From assembly GCA_904502015.1 (NCBI GenBank), contig CAJGEA010000007.1, positions 1-26,825 on the forward strand: 26,825 nucleotides of DNA. The letters run 5' to 3'. Shown here piece by piece: positions 15,868 to 23,327 of this stretch. The stretch is from an uncultured Clostridia bacterium (GTDB lineage Bacteria > Bacillota > Clostridia > Oscillospirales > CAG-272). Position 1 is the first letter of the stretch. Every line of letters starts with the position of its first letter. Under the pieces are notes generated by a model, which saw nothing but the letters and a program-made list of their open reading frames with translations, did not search any database and was not told the origin of the DNA. A program made the position numbers and the translations under genes.

Positions 15868-16971
15868 TTATAGGATGCCGATATCAACGGCCAGTTGCAT
15901 GAGAGCAAGGCGCACGTTAGCATTTTGCTCAAGAGACTCGGCTGTGCGGGATAGGGCATTGTGAATGCGAAGAAGCGTGCGCGTGGTAAATCGGCAGGCA
16001 ATATCCAGAGCCGATTCTGGATCGGTATAATATTTCAGCATAACACTTTCTCCGTGTCGGATAAGAATCAAATCCCGGATGGCCAGATCCATCATGCCTA
16101 TGGTATCGGTAACAGCATCGCGCTTATTCCCGAATTTTGTAAGCAAAACCGTCATTTGATCAGCACGCCGCGAGGCGCAAATGCCAATAAACTCATCGGT
16201 CAACTCACGCATTTTCAAAATGGGCTTGATGGCGCGCGCATCGGTCAGTGTCAATGCTTGTCCAATGCACCCATCGGCCCGAAGCAGGATTGCCGCCATA
16301 TCCTCATCCGATACCCGACGGTTGCGGCTCTTCAGGCACGCGCGAATGTCCTCATCAGGGATTGGGGATGTACGCAGGGTAGGGGCTCGGCTGCGTATGG
16401 TTTCCAGAAGTGCCTCTGTTCCGTCACAAAGCAGGAGAAACAACACGTATGACGGAGGCTCCTCCAGCGTCAGAAGCAACGCGTTTTGTGCCTGAACGGT
16501 CATGGTCTCGGCATCCTCAATGATATAGATCTTGGTGTCGAGCTCGTTGGGCGGTAGGAGTACGTCCCCGCGCAAAAAACGGACAGCATCCACACCAATC
16601 GTGGCTTTTCCGTCGCGACCGATAACGTGAATATCCGGGCAGGCGCCTTCGATCACCTTGCGGCATGCGGGACATTCACCGCAGGGCAGGGGAGCCCCCT
16701 CGGGAATGATACGCGCAGGCGCGGGCTCATCGGCGAACATACCGATCTGATCGTCATCCGCTTCGTGAGGGGAACGGTTGGGACGGTTGTGACAGGCAAT
16801 CATGGCGCACAGATGCCGCGCTATGGTATGTCTTCCGCTTCCCGAGCGGCCTTCCAGAATATAGGCGTGGGAGAGAGTGCCGTTACAGGTGTCACAGCGC
16901 AATCGCTCCAGTAAGGGTTCGTTGCCGATCACGGTTATGGTCGCATCGGATGATGCGGTAACAGTAGCCAT
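15868..16971 (-). CDS. holB: DNA polymerase III delta-prime subunit
   Basis: A 367-residue clamp-loader subunit that, with delta and tau/gamma subunits, opens the sliding clamp at replication. Family signs: LSHAYILEG near the N-terminus, the zinc-site cysteines (Cys97, Cys100, Cys103 with a cysteine near 55-60), IYIIEDAETMTVQAQNALLLTLEEPP, then the helical lid and C-terminal collar. The phosphate loop reads GRSGSGRHT (41-49): the Walker lysine is missing, and the usual SRC motif reads SRA. Delta-prime need not hydrolyse ATP, so these losses are compatible with function. A loop of about 25 acidic and proline residues lies before the cysteine trio. The start at 16971 has AAGGGAGGT seven bases ahead; the ATG at 17070 would precede the promoter. 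It leads a two-gene operon with ricT. Confidence 0.9.
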   Translation of the reverse strand: MATVTASSDATITVIGNEPLLERLRCDTCNGTLSHAYILEGRSGSGRHTIARHLCAMIACHNRPNRSPHEADDDQIGMFADEPAPARIIPEGAPLPCGECPACRKVIEGACPDIHVIGRDGKATIGVDAVRFLRGDVLLPPNELDTKIYIIEDAETMTVQAQNALLLTLEEPPSYVLFLLLCDGTEALLETIRSRAPTLRTSPIPDEDIRACLKSRNRRVSDEDMAAILLRADGCIGQALTLTDARAIKPILKMRELTDEFIGICASRRADQMTVLLTKFGNKRDAVTDTIGMMDLAIRDLILIRHGESVMLKYYTDPESALDIACRFTTRTLLRIHNALSRTAESLEQNANVRLALMQLAVDIGIL

Positions 16972-17010
16972 GGTACAACCTCCCTTCAAGCGTTCATCGC
17001 ATACAAAATA

Positions 17011-17039
17011 AGTATAACAGAAATCCGTTCCTTTGTCAA
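17011..17039 (-). promoter_or_regulatory. Near-consensus promoter of holB-ricT
   Basis: On the minus strand TTGACA (bases 17034-17039) is followed after exactly 17 bases by TATACT (bases 17011-17016), a near-perfect housekeeping sigma promoter. The transcript would start about 30 bases before the holB ATG at 16971 and include its GGGAGGT site. A terminator for the upstream operon lies immediately before it, so holB starts a separate unit. Confidence 0.88.
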
Positions 17040-17072
17040 GTGGAGAGGCACAAAAACAGCCGAAAGGCAACG

Positions 17073-17110
17073 AAAAAAGCGGTGGGAGAATCTTCTTCTC
17101 ACGCCGCTTT
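17073..17110 (-). terminator. Intrinsic terminator ending the long lon-to-17129 gene run
   Basis: On the minus strand AAAGCGG...TGAGAA pairs with TTCTC...CCGC, with two internal mismatches and a GAAGA loop, then TTTTTTCG. It lies 18 bases past the stop of the 137-residue protein gene and shortly before the holB promoter. Confidence 0.78.
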
Positions 17111-17128
17111 CCATCTGTGATTTTTCAT

Positions 17129-17542
17129 TTATTCCGCGTGACCGTGCTGGCAGGGATGGGCGAAGAAATCCGTCAGATTCATCTCCCACCGCCCGTCTTG
17201 GTTACGGGCAAATCCGATGGAACGGATCATACCCTCGTCGGGGAAAGACGCATCATCAAAAAATGCCACGTGAACGCCGCAAAGATCAATGAAGTTGAGA
17301 GTCGCTCGCCCCATGACGAACAAGGACTCCACACGGTCGATAGCCGAAATCTCCCCCTCAGTAACGAGCGCGAGATTATGAATATGACCGCCCGTCGCGT
17401 CCATAGAGAATTGGCAAATACCCTTGAGTGCGCCGTCAATGACGGCTTGATAGGCCATGTAATCCGCGTTGTACGGAACGCCGCAACGCGCGCAGATGGC
17501 CTCCTGCTCAATTTTGGTTTGAATCGGAATCACTTCCAGCAT
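17129..17542 (-). CDS. Uncharacterised 137-residue protein, possibly acetyltransferase-fold
   Basis: A soluble protein with no signal or membrane span. It starts with two cysteines in a short CARC motif, then MAYQAVIDGALKGICQFSM and HIHNLALVTE, followed by a helix-like region LFVMGRATLNFIDLCGVHVAFFDD, and ends with a His/Cys-rich HPCQHGH. The order of a substrate-reporting strand, a conserved GG turn, a helix and a C-terminal strand loosely recalls GNAT acyltransferases, but the acetyl-CoA loop is not clear, so this is only a suggestion. AAAGGA lies about eight bases before the ATG at 17542. It follows rluB by 22 bases and is the last gene before the terminator. Cysteine and histidine at both ends could bind a metal. 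Confidence 0.65.
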   Translation of the reverse strand: MLEVIPIQTKIEQEAICARCGVPYNADYMAYQAVIDGALKGICQFSMDATGGHIHNLALVTEGEISAIDRVESLFVMGRATLNFIDLCGVHVAFFDDASFPDEGMIRSIGFARNQDGRWEMNLTDFFAHPCQHGHAE

Positions 17543-17564
17543 ATCGGGTCCTTTCTGAGGCAGA

Positions 17565-18287
17565 TCAAACGCCGCCCTTGAGTTTTCGTATTTCCTTTTG
17601 CGTCAGACGGCGCCATTTGCCTTCTTCAAGATGCCCAAGCTCCAGTGAGCCCACCGCCACGCGCGTCAGCTTACGCACGACCAATCCCTCTCGCTCGCAA
17701 AGACGGCGTACCTGACGGTTCCGTCCGTCGTGAATGGTAACCTCCAGAACAGCGATTTCGCCGCCCGATGCCGCTTTGCGTACCTGTGCGGGGGAGGTCA
17801 TGCGCCCGTCAATTTCAATGGGTCGAGTCATATTGGTGAGCTGTTCGGTGGAGGGATTGCCGTCCACGTAAGCCAGATAGATCTTTTCGATCTCGTGGCT
17901 GGGATGCGCCAGCTTGTTAGCAAGCTGACCGTCATTCGTGAGGAGCAGCAGACCGTCTGAGTCCATGTCCAACCGTCCGATGGGGTAGAGGCGCACGCCT
18001 GCGTCGGCAACCAGCTCGGCCACCGTGTGACGCCCTTTGTCGTCCGACAGCGTAGTGAGATATCCGCGCGGCTTGTTCAGCATGACGCAGATCTTTTGTT
18101 GATCGGTGGCGGGGACGATCTTCTTGCCCTTCCACGTCACCGTGTCCACGCCGGGGGTGATCTTCTGGCCCAGAATGGCTACGACGCCGTTGACCTTGAC
18201 CTCGCCCGCTTCAACGGCGGCATCGGCCGAGCGGCGGGACATAACGCCGCAATCGGTGAAATATTTAGAAATTCGTATGGGTTCCAT
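17565..18287 (-). CDS. 16S/23S rRNA pseudouridine synthase, RsuA/RluB family
   Basis: A 240-residue protein with an N-terminal S4 RNA-binding domain (about residues 3-50, ISKYFTDCGVMSRRSADAAV) and a pseudouridine synthase domain. The catalytic aspartate is Asp107 in IGRLDMDSDGLLLLTNDG. VMLNKPRGYLTT and HDGRNRQVRRLCE are further family motifs. It isomerises a uridine in ribosomal RNA; RluB of 23S rRNA (U2605 in Escherichia coli) is the best match in Firmicutes, RsuA being an alternative. The start at 18287 has AAGGA seven bases ahead; longer frames upstream run antisense-like through the carboxypeptidase gene. It lies 46 bases after the dacF-like gene. Confidence 0.92.
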   Translation of the reverse strand: MEPIRISKYFTDCGVMSRRSADAAVEAGEVKVNGVVAILGQKITPGVDTVTWKGKKIVPATDQQKICVMLNKPRGYLTTLSDDKGRHTVAELVADAGVRLYPIGRLDMDSDGLLLLTNDGQLANKLAHPSHEIEKIYLAYVDGNPSTEQLTNMTRPIEIDGRMTSPAQVRKAASGGEIAVLEVTIHDGRNRQVRRLCEREGLVVRKLTRVAVGSLELGHLEEGKWRRLTQKEIRKLKGGV

Positions 18288-18333
18288 ATTCTTTTCCTTG
18301 TTTTTCGTCGTTCGTTTTGTAAAGCGAAATGGA

Positions 18334-19536
18334 TTAACGTGAGAATAGTGCCTTGATGCGCTCCCATAAGGATATTTTATATCGTACCGCATCAACCGTG
18401 TTCGCGGCATAGAGGGGAACAGAGCCGATCTCGCGTAGCGAGCCGTCGCGTTGCCGCTCCCAGTAGGACAACTGCCCCAACTGATCGCCCACCCGAGCGG
18501 AGGCAAACACAAAGCGGGGAAGCTCCACACGGCATACAATCTCGCCGTGATTTCGCCGCAACGTGACCGAAAGTGCATCGGTGTTTTCCACCATGACATA
18601 CTCTTGCGTGCCGCTCTGTACCCATAAGGGTGCGTGGTAGGAGCCAACCTCGCAGAGGGATACCGATTCATAGAGAGAAAAGCCGTAGTCCAGCATGGCG
18701 GTGTGATCCCGCCAATCATCGGGGGCTCCAAGCGTCACGGCAATCAAGGTGACTCCGTCGCGCTCGGCGGCGCTGACCAGACAGCGTCCCGTTTTCTTGG
18801 TAAAGCCGGTCTTCACCCCGATGGCACCGTCGTAGGTACGAAGCATTTTGTTGTGGTTGAGAAGGAGCCGCTTGCCCTTCACGCCTTGCATGGGGATGGA
18901 TTTGCGCTCGGTACCACATATGCTTCGGAAGGTGGGATTCTCCAAGGCGGCACGGGTGATCAGCGCCAGCTCCTTGGCCGTCGTGTAATGCTCGTCAGCA
19001 TCCAATCCGTGCGGGTTGACAAAATGGGTGTCGGTGAGCCCCAGCTCGACCGCTTTTTCATTCATAAGAACAGCAAACGCATCCACGCTTCCTGCTACGG
19101 CGAGAGCCAGCGCAACGGCGGCATCGTTGGCGGATTGGAGCATGAGCGCGTAAAGCAGATCCTCAATGGTCAGAATCTCATTCTCTACCAAGTAGATGGA
19201 GGAGCCTTCGATTCCAACGGCGGCGGCAGGAACGGTAATCTTTTCGTCCAGCAAAGCACGCTCCAAGGTGACAAGCGCCGTCATGATCTTGGTCGTGGAT
19301 GCCATGGGTAAACGTGAGTTTTCGTTTTGAGAGAAAATCAATTCTCCCGAATCGGCCTCCATGAGGACGGCCGCCTTGGCGGAAGTGCCTGTAAAAGCCA
19401 CGGGGATGGCAGAACTTGCTCCCACCCACGGCATACAGCATACACACCCCGCGAATAACATAGCAATCACAAGAGTGATTACCAGCACACGCACAGGCTT
19501 GAGTCCTTTGATTTCCCTGATTCCCAACACGAACAT
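18334..19536 (-). CDS. D-alanyl-D-alanine carboxypeptidase, DacF/PBP5-like
   Basis: A 400-residue penicillin-binding protein of the S11 family that removes the terminal D-alanine from peptidoglycan stem peptides. It shows the three active-site motifs in order: S80-TTK83, S135-AN137 and K242-TG244. The N-terminus has a basic stretch and a hydrophobic segment (about residues 14-38) serving as export signal; cysteines in this segment do not form a clean lipobox. The C-terminal LWERIKALFSR is amphipathic and could help membrane attachment. The ATG at 19536 is preferred because GGAGGG lies seven bases ahead; the ATG at 19569 lacks a site. In spore formers the close relative DacF adjusts spore cortex cross-linking, which fits the nearby gerW gene, but a vegetative role is equally possible. 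Confidence 0.92.
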   Translation of the reverse strand: MFVLGIREIKGLKPVRVLVITLVIAMLFAGCVCCMPWVGASSAIPVAFTGTSAKAAVLMEADSGELIFSQNENSRLPMASTTKIMTALVTLERALLDEKITVPAAAVGIEGSSIYLVENEILTIEDLLYALMLQSANDAAVALALAVAGSVDAFAVLMNEKAVELGLTDTHFVNPHGLDADEHYTTAKELALITRAALENPTFRSICGTERKSIPMQGVKGKRLLLNHNKMLRTYDGAIGVKTGFTKKTGRCLVSAAERDGVTLIAVTLGAPDDWRDHTAMLDYGFSLYESVSLCEVGSYHAPLWVQSGTQEYVMVENTDALSVTLRRNHGEIVCRVELPRFVFASARVGDQLGQLSYWERQRDGSLREIGSVPLYAANTVDAVRYKISLWERIKALFSR

Positions 19537-19610
19537 ACCCGTCCCTCCGCAAGTGAAATTCATTCCCACTATACGGGGGGACGGGACAAATTATGCAGAA
19601 AAATCAGAGT

Positions 19611-19638
19611 GCGGGGACAAGTTTTTGAATTTGTCCGC
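19611..19638. other. Hairpin in the 113-base gap between gerW and the carboxypeptidase gene
   Basis: GGACAAGTT pairs with AATTTGTCC around a four-base loop, with one wobble or mismatch depending on strand. On the minus strand it starts 12 bases after the gerW stop; T5 follows only after about 14 bases, so it is a weak terminator or a transcript-end stabiliser at best. A further GGGACAAATT copy at about 19583-19592 repeats one arm. No firm promoter is seen for the carboxypeptidase gene. Confidence 0.4.
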
Positions 19639-19649
19639 CTCGTGCGAAT

Positions 19650-20066
19650 TTATGCCTCGGTCTTATCCTTATCCTTGCCCAGGAGAGCCTTGATACGGGC
19701 GATGATCTCAGGGGAACGCTCGATGATATCGGCGATCTGCTCGATGGGATCCGAGGGGTTCTTGACACCCACGTTCAGCATCTCAACGCGGCCGTCGGCG
19801 TCAATCACGAGGAATCCAATGGGTTGCATGGTCAGGCCCGTGCCGCCGCCCGCACCGAAGTTCTGGGGCTTGGCATTGGGATCGGTCTTGCCGGTATAAT
19901 CCAGACCGCCGGTGGCATACGCCATCGATACCTTGGAGACGGGAATGATCACGGTTCCCGAAGGATGGGTGTAGGGGGTGCCAATGATGGTGTTGGTGTC
20001 AATCAAAGAGCGGATGTTTTGCAGGGAGGTTTGGATAACGTCTTGCAGCTTGGTTTCGTTCGACAT
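19650..20066 (-). CDS. gerW: GerW/YtfJ-family spore protein
   Basis: A 138-residue protein matching the YtfJ/GerW family: N-terminal helix LQDVIQTSLQNIRSLIDTNTIIG, then PSGTVIIPVSKVSMAYATGG, a glycine-rich loop FGAGGGTGLTMQPIGFLVI, and a Lys/Glu-rich end. In Bacillus subtilis the counterpart is made in the forespore and is needed for germination through L-alanine-type receptors; family members also occur in non-spore-forming relatives. It is cytoplasmic by sequence. AAAGGAAAA precedes the ATG at 20066. It follows the DUF2953 protein by 63 bases, the same pairing as ytfI-ytfJ in Bacillus, which supports both calls. No clear sporulation sigma-factor promoter could be assigned by eye. Confidence 0.92.
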   Translation of the reverse strand: MSNETKLQDVIQTSLQNIRSLIDTNTIIGTPYTHPSGTVIIPVSKVSMAYATGGLDYTGKTDPNAKPQNFGAGGGTGLTMQPIGFLVIDADGRVEMLNVGVKNPSDPIEQIADIIERSPEIIARIKALLGKDKDKTEA

Positions 20067-20129
20067 GGTGGTTTTCCTTTCTTTTATATGAATTCTATAG
20101 ATAAACGTAAGGTAGTGAGCCGCTGGCGG

Positions 20130-20951
20130 TCACGAAGGGGTATCGGGAGCCTCGGGCCGCACGGGGACCTCAGGCTTTTGGGGAGTCGGCGGTGTCGGGG
20201 GCTTGGGAATGCCTCTTGGGTGATTGGGATCGGGCTTGATACGGGCGTATCCAAGGAGGAACGACCATCCCGCGCGGAGAAGCGCGCCTACCACGTTTCC
20301 AAGGCTGACACGGAAGGTCAGCTTGATATCGTACTCGATTTTATCCGACAGGAAGTCGGGGAGAATGAGCACGTCGGCTTTTTTGAGTCCGTCCACGTGC
20401 GAGATTTTTTTGAGCAGCTCCATCAGGTAGGCCACGGCCTGATTGACCAGACCGTAGGTCACGGCGGCCGTCATGGCATCGCCCGCGCCGACACGCAGGT
20501 GGATTTTGGCGGCCTTGATGTGGAGCCTCCCGAAAAAACGGGAGAAAAACAGCTTTGCGACCTTGGCGACCAGCGCGATCATATCGGTCAGCGCGGGCTT
20601 CTTTGCTTTCTGTGCGGCTTTTGCCGCGCGGCGCTCGGCACGAGTCATTTTTGCGGCAGCAGCCTTTTCCTCAGCCTTCTTTTTCGCCTTTTTGGTGCGC
20701 TTTTCAGCTTTTTGCCGTGCTTTTTTTGCCGCTTTTTTAGCCTCCTTCGCTTCTCGCTTGCGAATCTTTTTCAAGGTATAGCGGCTGATTTTGTATTTCT
20801 TCGGTTTCTTGGGCAAGATGCGTATGGGGATGCCCAGAATGCGCACCGTGAGTGCCAGATCGTCCTTCGCCTCGACGGTAATGTAGGCGTGTACCGTGAA
20901 CAGGAGAACGAACAGAAGCACGATGCAACCGACTATGATCCATCCGATCAT
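20130..20951 (-). CDS. DUF2953 membrane protein (YtfI-like)
   Basis: A 273-residue protein with one N-terminal membrane span (IIVGCIVLLFVLLFTVHAYI) followed by a short beta segment (VRILGIPIRILPKKPKKY). Residues about 54-118 are an extreme Lys/Ala/Arg/Glu-rich helix, probably a coiled coil. The DUF2953 core follows (LHIKAAKIHLRVGAGDAMTAAVTYG, LILPDFLSDKIEYDIKLTFRVSLG), and the end is proline-rich (PKPPTPPTPQKPEVP). The molecular role of the family is unknown; its position beside gerW is conserved in spore formers. The start overlaps the scpB stop by four bases (ATGA), so translation is coupled. The long Lys/Ala helix and proline tail are longer than in Bacillus YtfI. Confidence 0.85.
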   Translation of the reverse strand: MIGWIIVGCIVLLFVLLFTVHAYITVEAKDDLALTVRILGIPIRILPKKPKKYKISRYTLKKIRKREAKEAKKAAKKARQKAEKRTKKAKKKAEEKAAAAKMTRAERRAAKAAQKAKKPALTDMIALVAKVAKLFFSRFFGRLHIKAAKIHLRVGAGDAMTAAVTYGLVNQAVAYLMELLKKISHVDGLKKADVLILPDFLSDKIEYDIKLTFRVSLGNVVGALLRAGWSFLLGYARIKPDPNHPRGIPKPPTPPTPQKPEVPVRPEAPDTPS

Positions 20952-21658
20952 GCGTTATCCTCCTCGGTTGCAGGGGCGTTGGCGGATGTATCGGCGGTGT
21001 TTTCCGGCTCAATAGAGAGTTGTTCGGCTCGGTCGGCAACGGATGCTACACCACCTTGCGCAGCGCCTTGCGCAGCGCCTTGCGCAGCGTCTGCCGTTTG
21101 CAACGCCTCGGTTTCGGGGAGGTCGGCAAGGGAACTGAGGCCGAACACGCGCAGGAATTTCTCGGTGGTTTGGTAGAGCATAGGACGACCGGGGGCCTCC
21201 AGACGGCCGCATGCCTCAATGAGTCCCTTATCCAAAAGGGATGTGACGGCGTAAGAGCTGTCCACGCCGCGAATGTTGTCGATAAACGAGCGGGTGACGG
21301 GCTGGTTGTAGGCTACCACCGCCAGCACCTCCAGTGAGGATGCAGAGAGATTACCGCCTCGCTTGATACCCAGCGCCTCGCGGATATAGGGGGCAAATAC
21401 TTCCTTGGTGCAGAGCTGGCAGGTATCGGGGAAGGTCAGGAGTTGGATGCCCCGATCTCGGTATCCGTCTGCCATGTGGGCAACCAGATTCTTCATATCA
21501 CGAAGCGGCAGACCAATAACCTCAGAGAGCTTTTCGTACTTAACGGGATACCCCGCCGCGAAAAGAATGGCCTCGACCGCGCGTTCCATGTCCTGAATCG
21601 TGCCAAGCGTTTCGTTTGTGACGGTGTTTTTTTCTTTTTCGATTTCAATGGCCGCCAT
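20948..21658 (-). CDS. scpB: Segregation and condensation protein B
   Basis: A 236-residue winged-helix protein that binds ScpA and SMC in the bacterial condensin complex on the chromosome. Family motifs are VEAILFAAGYPV, SASSLEVLAVVAYNQPVTRSFIDNIRG and LLDKGLIEACGRLEAPGRPMLYQTTEKFLRVFGL. After LPETEAL the C-terminus is a low-complexity tail of about 50 residues with an AQGA tandem repeat and many Ala, Glu and Thr. GGAGG lies eight bases before the ATG at 21658 but only three before the ATG at 21664, so 21658 is preferred. It overlaps the end of scpA by 14 bases and the DUF2953 gene start by four, so the three are translationally linked. Confidence 0.94.
   Translation of the reverse strand: MAAIEIEKEKNTVTNETLGTIQDMERAVEAILFAAGYPVKYEKLSEVIGLPLRDMKNLVAHMADGYRDRGIQLLTFPDTCQLCTKEVFAPYIREALGIKRGGNLSASSLEVLAVVAYNQPVTRSFIDNIRGVDSSYAVTSLLDKGLIEACGRLEAPGRPMLYQTTEKFLRVFGLSSLADLPETEALQTADAAQGAAQGAAQGGVASVADRAEQLSIEPENTADTSANAPATEEDNA
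21054..21089. repeat. Three perfect 12-bp tandem repeats in the scpB tail
   Basis: Unit CCTTGCGCAGCG on the plus strand, three identical copies, coding on the minus strand for repeated Ala-Gln-Gly-Ala in the disordered ScpB C-terminus. The in-frame unit implies expansion without frame loss. Confidence 0.9.
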
Positions 21659-22475
21659 CTGCATCTTCCTCCGTTTGCTCAGAATTTAGAATCTCTATTG
21701 TTATCTGGCCGTTGTCTTGATCGTCTTCTTCCTCAATGCCGTCGCCCATTTCAAAGCGGGCGTGAATGTCAAGCACGGAATCAGGTGACTCGTCATCGTC
21801 CGCAAGACGAAGACGGCGCATTTTTATCAGCTCCAGAACGCCAAGGAATATGGCAATCATGTCGGGCAGGGAAACCGAGTCCTCGATCAAGGACGAGAGG
21901 GAAACACGCTCGGTTTGCTCAAAGTGACGAAGAATTCCAACGATTTTGGCCTCTACCGAAACAATGGGGGCGCTGATCATGGGGGTGAAGGTAACCTTAT
22001 CCGCCGTGGGATGCTCCTCACGGTAGGCAATGATGCGTCGCACGGCAAGGCAAAGCGAGGTGACCGACTGGTCGGCAACGAAGGTCTTGTCTACCGAGAT
22101 TTCATCGGTATCCTTCACCATACGTCCGCTGAATCGGGGATACGCCTTGCCCAGCACGGCGGCGGCTTGCTTGGCCTGCTGGAATTTCAGCAGCGCATCC
22201 GCCAGCGCGGCGCGGGGATCCTCCTCCTCGGGCTCGGCCTTGGGGAGCAGCATCTTGCTTTTGATGAGCATAAGCTCGCTCGCCATAACGATGAATTCCG
22301 AAGCGAGATCCATATCCATGCGCTCGGCCTCGCGGATGAACTCCATATATTGGTCACAGATCAGCGCGATGGGAATGTCGGCAATATCGACCTTGTTTTT
22401 ATGGATGAGGGAAAGCAACAGGTCCAAGGGACCGACAAAATCAGTTGCTTCCAAACGGTAATTCAGTGACTCCAC
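21645..22475 (-). CDS. scpA: Segregation and condensation protein A
   Basis: A 276-residue kleisin that bridges SMC head domains and binds ScpB. The N-terminal helix region LEATDFVGPLDLLLSLIHKNKVDIADIPIALICDQYM is diagnostic, followed by MASELMLIKSKMLLP, an acidic linker, and the C-terminal winged helix with VSLPDMIAIFLGVLELIKMRRLRL. The last 40 residues are strongly acidic. The start codon is GTG at 22475, with AGGAGAG four to five bases ahead. It follows the M50 protease gene by 27 bases and overlaps scpB, as in most Firmicutes. Confidence 0.95.
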   Translation of the reverse strand: MESLNYRLEATDFVGPLDLLLSLIHKNKVDIADIPIALICDQYMEFIREAERMDMDLASEFIVMASELMLIKSKMLLPKAEPEEEDPRAALADALLKFQQAKQAAAVLGKAYPRFSGRMVKDTDEISVDKTFVADQSVTSLCLAVRRIIAYREEHPTADKVTFTPMISAPIVSVEAKIVGILRHFEQTERVSLSSLIEDSVSLPDMIAIFLGVLELIKMRRLRLADDDESPDSVLDIHARFEMGDGIEEEDDQDNGQITIEILNSEQTEEDADGGH

Positions 22476-22502
22476 GTTGCTCTCCTCTCGTAAATGATCA
22501 AA

Positions 22503-23285
22503 TTAAAAAAGGTTTTGTAAAATTGTTAAAATGTAACCGTACATACTATTCATGACCCGGAAGTCATCCGTCTTACCTCCCATGCCTACTACCCAAAGTA
22601 AAGCGTTGATAATTCCGTTTTGAATGAATGCCAGCGGTCCGTCGAGAAATCCGAAAAAGATCAGTACCAGCATGACCATCATAATGATGCGCTCGTATTT
22701 CATCACACCGAAGTACCACTTGGGGGGCAGGAAGGCGTAGAAAATACGCGATCCATCAAACGGCGGCACGGGAATGAGGTTGAAGATGGCAAGACACACG
22801 TTGAGAAACACGCCGAGGTAGAGAAGATACACGACCAGAGACATCATGGTAAAGCCAAGTGTGCCCGTAAATAACTTTCCGTCGGAAAATAATTCCGCTT
22901 CGTAAACAAATTGGTTTGGCATCAGAAGAATGATCACACGCAGAGCGATCAGATTCACAACGGCCAGAAGCAGATTGGAAACGGGGCCTGCCGCACCCGT
23001 AATGGCCATATCACGGCGCGGATTCTTGAAGTGCCGTGCGTTAATCGGAACGGGCTTCGCCCAACCGATGCGGGCGACCAGCATACAGATAAAACCGAGG
23101 ATGTCAATGTGCTTTGCGGGATTGAGGGTAATGCGCCCGAAATTACGGGCGGTGGGATCGCCTAACTTGTATGCGGCGTAGCCGTGCGCCGACTCGTGGA
23201 CCGAAAACGCCATGAGCAGAACGGGCATCATGAGCAGGTATGTGGGCAGATCCCGAATGAAGCTACTGAAAATACCCAAAGCCAT
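22503..23285 (-). CDS. Site-2-protease-type M50 membrane metalloprotease
   Basis: A 260-residue polytopic membrane protein. The zinc site is HESAH (residues 30-34) in the first helix, with the third ligand Asp177 in IPVPPFDGSR. NPAKHIDILGF and KPVPINARHFKNPRRDM are typical of the short YwhC/FtsH-independent M50B group, which lacks PDZ and CBS domains. About five to six spans are visible. Such proteases cut membrane-embedded substrates; the target here is unknown. The gene commonly lies beside scpA in Clostridia. The ATG at 23285 is oddly close to its AAAGGAG (one base), while a TTG at 23279 would have seven-base spacing and remove only two residues; either is possible. Confidence 0.92.
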   Translation of the reverse strand: MALGIFSSFIRDLPTYLLMMPVLLMAFSVHESAHGYAAYKLGDPTARNFGRITLNPAKHIDILGFICMLVARIGWAKPVPINARHFKNPRRDMAITGAAGPVSNLLLAVVNLIALRVIILLMPNQFVYEAELFSDGKLFTGTLGFTMMSLVVYLLYLGVFLNVCLAIFNLIPVPPFDGSRIFYAFLPPKWYFGVMKYERIIMMVMLVLIFFGFLDGPLAFIQNGIINALLWVVGMGGKTDDFRVMNSMYGYILTILQNLF

Positions 23286-23305
23286 TCTCCTTTCGGTGGG
23301 ATGAC

Positions 23306-23323
23306 GGGCGTGCGTACACGCCC
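23306..23323 (-). other. Perfect 7-bp hairpin with TACG loop in the lysA-M50 gap
   Basis: On the minus strand GGGCGTG and CACGCCC enclose TACG, five bases after the lysA stop codon. In RNA this is a UACG tetraloop on a GC-rich stem. No T-run follows, so it is unlikely to stop transcription; it could protect the 3' end of lysA message or separate the two genes after processing. Confidence 0.7.
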
Positions 23324-23327
23324 TGCG

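Noticed and set aside
15492..15964. Plus-strand frames with RGC- or VVA-type repeats opposite the ricT repeat
   Set aside because: They are the reverse reading of the 9-bp repeat inside ricT; no ribosome site or conserved start is seen.
19536..19600. Possible promoter for the carboxypeptidase gene (CATAAT with TTGTCC upstream)
   Set aside because: The spacing is 19 bases and both boxes deviate from consensus; the evidence is too weak to list.
19824..21176. 450-codon plus-strand open frame spanning gerW, DUF2953 and scpB
   Set aside because: It crosses three real minus-strand genes and their junctions and is a shadow of their codon use.
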